18,620 nucleotides of DNA from positions 1 through 18,620 of the forward strand of contig JAPOZE010000159.1 in assembly GCA_026706225.1 (NCBI GenBank). The letters are read 5' to 3'. Under the pieces are notes generated by a model that saw nothing but the letters and a program-made list of their open reading frames with translations, was not told the origin of the DNA and searched no databases. Positions 1-6,173 of this stretch are shown in pieces; position 1 is the first letter of the stretch; each line of letters opens with the position of its first letter. A program made the position numbers and the translations under genes. Source of the stretch: Acidobacteriota bacterium (GTDB lineage Bacteria > Acidobacteriota > Terriglobia > Versatilivoradales > Versatilivoraceae).

Positions 1-156
1 AAGTTCAGGGCCAGCGGCAAGAAACTGGATATGGGCAAGTCCTGCGTGCGCTTCAGAAAGCTGGAGGACCTGCCCCTGGAGGTCATCGCCGAAACCATCG
101 CCGCAACCTCGGTCGAAGAATATATTCAGTTGTACCGGGACTCGCGGCGGAAGTAG
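1..156 (+). CDS. DUF1801-family protein, 3' end only
   Basis: The window opens inside an open frame that ends at TAG 154-156, giving 51 visible residues with the start upstream of the window. The visible part contains LDMGKSCVRFRKLEDLP followed by LEVIAETIAATSVEEYI, which is the typical C-terminal end of DUF1801 (YdhG/YdeI-like) proteins of about 110-140 residues. Members of this family are small cytoplasmic proteins. Some are described as iron-chaperone-like (frataxin-like fold), but most have no demonstrated function, so none is assigned here. It is followed by a 168-nt gap containing two small inverted repeats before the next gene on the same strand. The family call rests on motif recognition by eye. 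Confidence 0.75.
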   Translation, partial: KFRASGKKLDMGKSCVRFRKLEDLPLEVIAETIAATSVEEYIQLYRDSRRK

Positions 157-253
157 GCTCGAGCCTCCGCCGGTTGGTAGGCATGTGGTCCTTGACGGCC
201 GGGACGCGGCCGCTTGGTATTGTCGATTCTTGCGATCTTGCAGGAGCGCGAGA

Positions 254-272
254 GGGGTTGGAACAGAACCCC
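254..272 (+). other. 6-bp hairpin downstream of the DUF1801 gene
   Basis: GGGGTT (254-259) and AACCCC (267-272) form a perfect 6-bp stem with a 7-nt loop. No T-run follows, so a classical intrinsic terminator is not supported. It could be a weak terminator for the upstream gene or part of the leader of the next gene. By length alone it could be chance. Confidence 0.25.
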
Positions 273-283
273 GAAAAGGGTAT

Positions 284-299
284 GAGTCATCTGTGACTC
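284..299. promoter_or_regulatory. palindrome upstream of TIM-barrel paralog 1, possible operator
   Basis: GAGTCA (284-289) and TGACTC (294-299) are perfect inverted half-sites separated by TCTG. They end 25 nt before the ATG at 325 and 11 nt before the GGAGG ribosome-binding site (311-315). The spacing suits a dimeric regulator binding near the promoter or transcription start of the first gene of the hydrolase block. No regulator gene is present in the window, and a 6+6 palindrome can arise by chance. Confidence 0.25.
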
Positions 300-324
300 G
301 TTGCTGAATTGGAGGTTCATTGCC

Positions 325-2160
325 ATGATCGAGAAACCGACTGATGCTGCCGAAGACCGGCGCCGCCGGCCGGCCAAGGGCCGCCGAGCCCCGGGTGCAT
401 TGACCGCGGTCGGACTGCTTGCCGGCCTGGTTCTGGTTCCCGTACAGAGCCACGAGGCGGCGGACGGGGAATTCAAGCTGTCTGCCGAGCACGTCGCCGC
501 GGTCAAGGCCAAGCGGAGAATCGTGGTCAACCATCCGGCGGACGGACTGCTGGCGGCCATCCAGCGCCAGGTGAGCATCGACAATCTGATGACCTACGAG
601 CTGGGGTTCACCGATGAGCCCGGCAGCCAGATCGACGGACAGTGGTGGTGCCTGGACCAGTTGTTCCCCATGAAGGCCCGGCCCATGACCGCCCGGGACA
701 GCCCCCTGGCCAAGGGGCCCTACATGGGCGGCAACGTCGAGACCATCTATCGATGGGCCGATGAAGGGATCAATATCGCCAAGGTCTACCTGGAGGAAAC
801 CAAGAAGCGCGGGATCGAGTGCTTCTATTCCTACCGGATCAGCAACGGCACCAGCCACACCGAGTTCGGCAAGGAATTCGCCGAAGCCCACCCCGACTGG
901 GTGGTGAAGGACGAATGGGGCAACGCCAAGTGGAATTTCGCCGTTCCGGGGGCGCGGGCCCGCAAGTTGAGCGTTCTGCGGGAGTTGGTCGAGGACTACG
1001 ACTTCGACGGCCTGGAGGTGGACTTCGCCCGCGGACCCAGCAACCTGCCTGCCGGCCGGATGTGGGCCAACCGGCGGGCGATCAGCCAGTTCCTGCGCGA
1101 CCTGAGGGCCATCACCCTGAAGGAGGAGGAGCGGCGCGGCCGCCCCTTCCTGCTGGCGGCCCGGATTCCCGACACCCTGGTGGGCTGCCATTTCGACGGC
1201 CTGGACGTGGCCACCTGGGTTCAGCAGAACCTGGTGGACATCCTGGTCCTGGGAGTGCGGTCCCTTGAGCTCGAGATCGAGCGTTTCCGCCACCTGGTCG
1301 GGGACAAGCCCATCAAGATTTACGCCACCCTGGACGACCATCACTGTTCCGACGGCTACTCCTGGCCTCCCATCGAGGTGTTGCGGGGTGTGGTGTCCAA
1401 CTGGTGGCAGCAGGGCATCGACAGCTTGCAGGCCTTCAATTGGGGCACCGCCTCTCCGGAAGTCAGGAAAAAGACCGGGATGTTCGTCCACCAGGCCTAT
1501 TTCGACGACTCCGATCGAATCCAGGTCTACCAGCAGGCCTACAAGGAACTGGGAAGCCCCGAGACCCTTCGATTCCTGGACAAGACCTTCGTGGTTCAGC
1601 GCAGGGGCGGGGGCGGCTCCGGGGGACCCAACGTGCACGAGTGGAAGACCCCCCGCTTTGCCTACCAGAACACCAACATGCTGGCCCAGTTGCCGGCGAC
1701 TCTGAGCAATTCCGGGCGGGTGGACACCCTGGTCAGGCTGCGGGTCGGGGACCGCCTCTCCGACCATGTCGACCAGATCGGGGATCTGACCCTGGCGTTG
1801 CTGCTGTCGGACCCGGGGACCGGCAATCTGCCTGCGGAGCAAACCATCGGCAAGGCGCCGGTCAATCCTTTCTGGACCCTCCCGCAGTTGTACACCTCAC
1901 CTCCGCGGGCGGGGATCGAAACCCGCCTGGAAGTGCGGGTGAATGGGGTGCTTGTGGGCGAGGGCAAAGTGGAGGAAGGTTGGGTCGTCTTCAGCCCCGA
2001 TCCCGATCTGTTTGCCGTGGGGGAGAACCTGATCGGCATTCTGGCGAAGGACCGCAAGGCGGACGATTCGGCCATGACACTCGAGAAAGTCGAGGTCCGG
2101 GTCGACTATCTGCCGCGCCGGCAGGTGGCGGCGGCCGGGACGTCCGGAGGGGTTCAATAG
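325..2160 (+). CDS. secreted TIM-barrel glycosidase-like protein, paralog 1
   Basis: The product has 611 residues. ATG 325 is chosen because GGAGG lies 9 nt upstream; an in-frame TTG at 301 is less likely. The N terminus is basic (residues 11-21), followed by a hydrophobic stretch at about 25-42, so it is Sec-exported or membrane-anchored. The main domain looks like a (beta/alpha)8 barrel of the GHL10 type: RIVVN (65-69), QIDGQWW (102-108), CFYSYR (166-171), YDFDGLEVDF (225-234), LLAARIP (276-282), DDHHCSDGY (337-345) and FNW (371-373). Glu231 and Asp233 are the best catalytic candidates. An arginine-glycine-rich linker (425-434) leads to a C-terminal beta-rich domain. The gene has full-length relatives at 4330-6099 (close) and 14423-15985 (distant). 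The substrate is unknown. A carbohydrate target is inferred from the fold and from the sialidase-like and esterase neighbours. Confidence 0.7.
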   Translation: MIEKPTDAAEDRRRRPAKGRRAPGALTAVGLLAGLVLVPVQSHEAADGEFKLSAEHVAAVKAKRRIVVNHPADGLLAAIQRQVSIDNLMTYELGFTDEPGSQIDGQWWCLDQLFPMKARPMTARDSPLAKGPYMGGNVETIYRWADEGINIAKVYLEETKKRGIECFYSYRISNGTSHTEFGKEFAEAHPDWVVKDEWGNAKWNFAVPGARARKLSVLRELVEDYDFDGLEVDFARGPSNLPAGRMWANRRAISQFLRDLRAITLKEEERRGRPFLLAARIPDTLVGCHFDGLDVATWVQQNLVDILVLGVRSLELEIERFRHLVGDKPIKIYATLDDHHCSDGYSWPPIEVLRGVVSNWWQQGIDSLQAFNWGTASPEVRKKTGMFVHQAYFDDSDRIQVYQQAYKELGSPETLRFLDKTFVVQRRGGGGSGGPNVHEWKTPRFAYQNTNMLAQLPATLSNSGRVDTLVRLRVGDRLSDHVDQIGDLTLALLLSDPGTGNLPAEQTIGKAPVNPFWTLPQLYTSPPRAGIETRLEVRVNGVLVGEGKVEEGWVVFSPDPDLFAVGENLIGILAKDRKADDSAMTLEKVEVRVDYLPRRQVAAAGTSGGVQ

Positions 2161-2212
2161 CCGGGGTGAAGTCGACAGGGTCTTTTCAAATGGGTTCGGT
2201 CGGGGAGGGGAC

Positions 2213-3232
2213 ATGAGGAGCGACGACCTGGTGCAACCCGTCAACCGGCGCGAGTTCCTGGAATCCACCGGCCGTTGCGCGGCGGCGCTGGGCTTGGCCG
2301 GTGCGGTCTTGGCTCCGGGGTGCCGTCCCGAAGAGGAGCCGCCGGCTCCCGCGCGGCTCCCGGTGGTCGACACCCACATGCACGTGTGGGCCAACGATCC
2401 CGTCCGCTATCCCTTCCCGCACCCCTACCTTCCCGACTTCAAATACGCCGACATTCCCGCCGAAGGCACCACCGGGATGCTCATCGAGGACATGGACCGC
2501 AACGGCGTGACTCACAGCATCCTGGTGCAGGTGATCTATCACGGATGGGACAATTCCTACGTGGCCGACAGCCTCAAGGCCCACCCGGACCGCGTTCGGG
2601 CCCATGGCCTCATCGACCCCACCGATCCCAAGGTGGCCGACCGGCTCGAGTATTGGGTCAAGGAGCATGGCTTTTCGGGAATGCGCTTCAGCCCCATCTA
2701 CTACCTGGACGGCGCCAAGGGGGGCGACGGCTGGCTCAACCATCCCGACACCGACAGGCTCTGGACGCAGGCCGCCCAACTGGGTGCGGTCTTCAACTTC
2801 TATATTTCCACCCGGCAGCTCCCCAAGCTGGAGGAGATGGTGAGCCGGCACCCGGAGGTGAAGGTCTGCGTCGACCATCTCTCCCAGATCGATCTGACCG
2901 TGGAGGATCCCACCCCCGAGTTCAAGAAGCTGCTGGCCTTGTCCAAGTACCCCAACGTCTGGGTCAAGGTCTCCGAGCTCACCTCGGTTTCCGGAGCCGA
3001 GTATCCGTTCCGGGAAGCCTTCTCCTGGGTGCGAAGGGTCTACGAGGAGTTCGGAGCAGACCAGTTGCTGTGGGGGACGGGATACCCTGGCGCTTCTCGA
3101 GCCGCCTACGAGCGGCCCACCCTGGCCAAGGAGCTGGCCCTGGTCCGGGAGAAGATGACTTTCTTCAGTCCGGAGGATGTGGAGAAGATCCTGGGACTGA
3201 ATGCGGCCCGCGTCTGGAACCTGTCTGCCTGA
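2213..3232 (+). CDS. Tat-exported amidohydrolase-2 family protein
   Basis: The product has 339 residues, with a purine-rich ribosome-binding site (GGGGAGGGG, 2202-2210) just before ATG 2213. The N terminus carries a twin-arginine motif NRREFL (11-16), a hydrophobic segment, and Cys37 in LAPGC, so it is likely a Tat substrate and possibly a lipoprotein. The mature part is a metal-dependent TIM-barrel hydrolase of the amidohydrolase-2 group (COG3618-like lactonase/hydrolase relatives): VVDTHMHVW (51-59; His55 and His57), a histidine at 110, VKVCVDHL (216-223; His222) and ILGLNAARVW near the C terminus. The usual metal-ligand Asp in the late G(S/T)D(W/Y)P motif is replaced by Gly290 (LLWGTGYPG), so activity or metal use may differ. 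It lies 52 nt after paralog 1 and 52 nt before the esterase, probably on one transcript. The substrate is unknown; a lactone or carboxylic ester of a sugar is plausible. Confidence 0.8.
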   Translation: MRSDDLVQPVNRREFLESTGRCAAALGLAGAVLAPGCRPEEEPPAPARLPVVDTHMHVWANDPVRYPFPHPYLPDFKYADIPAEGTTGMLIEDMDRNGVTHSILVQVIYHGWDNSYVADSLKAHPDRVRAHGLIDPTDPKVADRLEYWVKEHGFSGMRFSPIYYLDGAKGGDGWLNHPDTDRLWTQAAQLGAVFNFYISTRQLPKLEEMVSRHPEVKVCVDHLSQIDLTVEDPTPEFKKLLALSKYPNVWVKVSELTSVSGAEYPFREAFSWVRRVYEEFGADQLLWGTGYPGASRAAYERPTLAKELALVREKMTFFSPEDVEKILGLNAARVWNLSA

Positions 3233-3284
3233 TCACGGGCAGGGAAGGAAAAGAGATATCCACAGCCCTGAGGGGAGGTAATGG

Positions 3285-4226
3285 ATGTTGGATTCCAATC
3301 GTTTGAGAAGCGTTCTGGCGCTGGTGGTTCTGTTGGCGCTTGCTCCACAGGCCTGGGGCGGGGAGAAAGTTTCGCCAACGGAAAGCTGGGCGGCAACTCT
3401 GTTCAGTCGCTACATCGTCAGGACCGACATCACCTACCTGGTGGCCGACAACTGGGAGTCCAAGCTGGATGTCTACCGGCCGTGGCGGGCGACGTCGCCA
3501 ACGCCCACGGTGGTCTACATTCATGGCGGGGGCTGGGTCGCGGGCGACAAGAGTGTCCGCCCGCTCCATTTCCTGCCCTATCTGGAGATGGGCTGGGCCG
3601 TGGTCAACGTGGGATACCGCCTGGCCAGGGTCTCGTTGGCGCCGGCTGCCGTCGAGGACACCCGCTGTGCCCTGCGCTGGGTCATCCGGAACGCCGAGAA
3701 ATACAACTTCGACACCGACAGGATCGTGCTCACCGGAAGGTCGGCGGGGGGCCATCTTTCCCTGATCACCGGGATGCTGCCGGCTTCCTCGAGTCTGGAC
3801 CGGCGCTGTCTGGGCAGGGAGGAGCTCAAGGTGGCCGCCATCGTGAACTGGTTCGGGATCACCGACGTCGATGACCTGCTGGAAGGCGAGAACATGCAGT
3901 CCTACGCCGTGACCTGGTTGGGCAGCCAGAGCGACCGCCATGAAATCGCCAGGCGGGTCTCGCCTCTGGGCTACGTCCGGCCGGGACTGCCGCCGGTGCT
4001 GACCATCCACGGGGACGCCGACAGGGTGGTTCCCTACGACCATGCCGTTCGCCTGCACCGGGCATTGGATGAGTCCGGAGTCCCCAACCAACTGGTGACC
4101 ATTCCCGGGGGGAAGCACGGTCGCTTCAGCCGGGCCGAGCTCCTCAGGATTCATGTCGCCACCCGCGAGTTTCTGAAGAAGCACGGATTCAAGCGGTTGG
4201 GCGATTCCCCCTCATCGGCCGAGTGA
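3285..4226 (+). CDS. secreted alpha/beta-hydrolase (esterase, HSL/BD-FAE-like)
   Basis: The product has 313 residues. ATG 3285 is preferred over the out-of-frame ATG at 3281 because GGGGAGG (3272-3278) is correctly spaced and this frame gives a Sec signal peptide (hydrophobic 9-20, likely cleavage after AWG near residue 25). Conserved parts in order are the oxyanion-hole motif HGGGW (80-84), the nucleophile elbow GRSAGG (Ser153), the acid HGDADRVVP (Asp246) and the catalytic histidine GGKHG (His278). The Ser-Asp-His triad is complete. The family hydrolyses short-chain, acetyl or feruloyl esters; here it may de-esterify the substrate attacked by the neighbouring barrel proteins. That role is inferred from exported neighbours on both sides. 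A peptidase or lipase activity cannot be excluded. Confidence 0.85.
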   Translation: MLDSNRLRSVLALVVLLALAPQAWGGEKVSPTESWAATLFSRYIVRTDITYLVADNWESKLDVYRPWRATSPTPTVVYIHGGGWVAGDKSVRPLHFLPYLEMGWAVVNVGYRLARVSLAPAAVEDTRCALRWVIRNAEKYNFDTDRIVLTGRSAGGHLSLITGMLPASSSLDRRCLGREELKVAAIVNWFGITDVDDLLEGENMQSYAVTWLGSQSDRHEIARRVSPLGYVRPGLPPVLTIHGDADRVVPYDHAVRLHRALDESGVPNQLVTIPGGKHGRFSRAELLRIHVATREFLKKHGFKRLGDSPSSAE

Positions 4227-4329
4227 ATCCGGCGAGCCAACTCAGGCCGAAAGATTCATTTCCTTTAGCCGCAAGGCCGTTTCCGACAATTTTCGGCCGG
4301 CCACGCGGGCACCCCCTGGAGCCCTTCCC

Positions 4330-6099
4330 ATGGACACGCAAACCGGAGTGAGACCGAGAGGTATCCTGGCCGCGTTGGTATTGGCGGCCTTTTTTTGTGC
4401 GACGGCTTGCCGGCCGGCCGAGGAGGCCGCGGTTGATGACAGCGATCGATTCGTCCTGTCCCCCCAACACCTGGCCCAGATCGAGCGGCGCCGGCGGGTG
4501 GTGGTCAATTTCGACGCCATCCACGGGGACCTCAAATTCGCCAACATCCCTCCCAGTGACCTGGTGAAGCTGAGCTTCACCTTCGCCGACGATCCGGAGA
4601 GCCAGATCGACAGCATCTGGTGGAACTGGGGCGAAGGCCACCAGTCGCCCTATCCCAGCAAGGTGATGCCCCTCTACGACCAGGAGGGCTACCGGAAGTG
4701 GGTGGAGGAGGGCGTCGACATCATGCGGATCTTCCTGGAGGCCACCAGGGAGCGGGGTCTGGAGGCCTTCTACTCCTACCGGGTCAACGGCTCGGACAAC
4801 GACCTGGTGGTGACCCGGGAGATTCCGATGAAGCAACGCCACCCGGAGTGGCTGCTGGCCGGGCCCTGGGCCCCGGACCGCAAGATTTTCTGGGACTTTC
4901 GCAACCAGGAGATCCGCGACTACAAGTTGAGCATTCTGCGCGAGGTGGTTGAAAACTACGATTTCGACGGGATCGAGATCGACTTTGCCCGAGGTCCGAT
5001 CACGCTGCCCCTGGGCCAACAGTGGAAGTACCGGCACCATCTCACGGACTTCATGAGCAAGGTCCGAGCCTTGACCCTGGAAGCGGCCGAACGGAGGGGG
5101 CGACCCATCCTGCTGGCTGCCCGGCTGCCGGCCAGCATCGAGGGCTGCCGCATCGACGGCATCGATATCGAGACCTGGACCAGCCGGCAGTTGCTCGACA
5201 TCATTGCGCTGGGCTGCCGATCCTACGAGGGCGACGTGGCGGCCTATCGCCGGCTTACGGCCGGAACCCCCATCAAGCTGCTGGGGGGCTCGGACGAACA
5301 CCATACCTCCGACGGCTACGACTGGCCTCCCATCGAGGTGTTGCGCGGCGTGTTCGCCAACTGGTGGCAACAGGGGGTGGACGGGATCTACTGCTTCAAC
5401 TGGACCTATGCCATGAAGGAGGACGCGGACCGAATCGGCGCGCTGCTGCACGATTACAGGATGGCGCCGGTGCACCGCCGCCTCTACCGGGAGATCGGCG
5501 ATCCGGAGATGCTGCGCCGCAAGGACAAGACCTTCGTGGTGCAGCGCCGCGGCGGAGGAGGGAGCGGCGCTCCCGGGACGGTCGGATGGGAGACGCCGCG
5601 CTTCTTTCTCAATACCAACATGCTGGCCCAACTGCCGGCCGCGCTGGATGACCAGGGGAAGGCCGACACCCTCTTGAAGCTATCGGTAGCCGATCCTCTG
5701 GGGCGGGAAGCTAGAAACATCCGGGACATCAGTTTACGACTCATTCTCCACGACGCCGCGGCCGGTCCCCACATCGAGAAAATGAGAACCTCGGTGAAGC
5801 CCGAGCCACCGGGGCCGAAGCGGATGCCCAGAGCCCTGATCGCCCTCTTCAAGCGTATCAACCACCTCTACAACGCCTCACCGCTGGAAGACATCGCAAA
5901 GCGGATCGAGGTGAGGATCAACAACCTGCTGCTGGAGGAACCGGTTGTAGAGGACGGATGGCTGGTGTTTCCGGGCTTGGATCCGAATCAGTTCGCCGTG
6001 GGCACCAACCTGGTGGGAATACGCGTGACCGGCCGGTCGCCGCAAGCCGACGCCCCCCTGTTCGTCGAGAAGCTGGAACTGCAGGTGGACTATCGGTAG
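4330..6099 (+). CDS. lipoprotein TIM-barrel glycosidase-like protein, paralog 2
   Basis: The product has 589 residues, and GGAG (4318-4321) lies 8 nt before ATG 4330. The signal sequence ends in ATAC (Cys27), which suggests a lipoprotein. The domain order matches paralog 1: RVVVN (56-60), QIDSIWW (92-98), FYSYRVNG (147-154), HPEWLL (171-176), YDFDGIEIDF (210-219; candidate acids Glu216 and Asp218), LLAARLP (261-267), DEHHTSDGY (322-330), GVDGIYCFNW (349-358), then FVVQRRGGGGSG (402-413) and a C-terminal beta-rich domain. It is clearly the closest relative of paralog 1, and short DNA stretches are still identical between the two. The 103-nt gap before it is the longest in this block, so it could have its own promoter, though none is evident. 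The enzymatic activity is unknown. The fold and conserved acids suggest a glycoside hydrolase, not shown here. Confidence 0.7.
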   Translation: MDTQTGVRPRGILAALVLAAFFCATACRPAEEAAVDDSDRFVLSPQHLAQIERRRRVVVNFDAIHGDLKFANIPPSDLVKLSFTFADDPESQIDSIWWNWGEGHQSPYPSKVMPLYDQEGYRKWVEEGVDIMRIFLEATRERGLEAFYSYRVNGSDNDLVVTREIPMKQRHPEWLLAGPWAPDRKIFWDFRNQEIRDYKLSILREVVENYDFDGIEIDFARGPITLPLGQQWKYRHHLTDFMSKVRALTLEAAERRGRPILLAARLPASIEGCRIDGIDIETWTSRQLLDIIALGCRSYEGDVAAYRRLTAGTPIKLLGGSDEHHTSDGYDWPPIEVLRGVFANWWQQGVDGIYCFNWTYAMKEDADRIGALLHDYRMAPVHRRLYREIGDPEMLRRKDKTFVVQRRGGGGSGAPGTVGWETPRFFLNTNMLAQLPAALDDQGKADTLLKLSVADPLGREARNIRDISLRLILHDAAAGPHIEKMRTSVKPEPPGPKRMPRALIALFKRINHLYNASPLEDIAKRIEVRINNLLLEEPVVEDGWLVFPGLDPNQFAVGTNLVGIRVTGRSPQADAPLFVEKLELQVDYR

Positions 6100-6140
6100 A
6101 TGCAAACCGGAAACAGGGTTGACACACTGAGCTGGATATT

Positions 6141-6155
6141 GCCCGCGGAGCGGGC
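6141..6155 (+). other. GC-rich hairpin just upstream of the sialidase-like gene
   Basis: GCCCGC (6141-6146) and GCGGGC (6150-6155) form a perfect 6-bp stem with a GGA triloop. It ends 7 nt before the GGAG ribosome-binding site (6163-6166) of the next gene. No T-tract follows. It may affect transcript stability or translation between the two genes, or be a fragment of the GC-rich repeats found elsewhere in the window. Confidence 0.3.
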
Positions 6156-6173
6156 GGAGCGAGGAGATCCCGA

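Noticed and set aside
4245..4298. GGCCGAAA / TTTCGGCC inverted repeat before paralog 2 as a terminator
   Set aside because: The arms are 8 bp with a 38-nt spacer and no T-run, so it is probably chance.
4189..5631. Long open frame on the minus strand, 480 codons, opposite paralog 2
   Set aside because: It lies antisense to a gene with clear motifs, signal and ribosome-binding site. Its translation shows no family features; long antisense frames are common at this GC content.
6119..6140. TTGACA (6119-6124) followed by GGATATT as a promoter for the sialidase-like gene
   Set aside because: The spacing between the two boxes is only about 9-10 nt, too short for a sigma-70 promoter.
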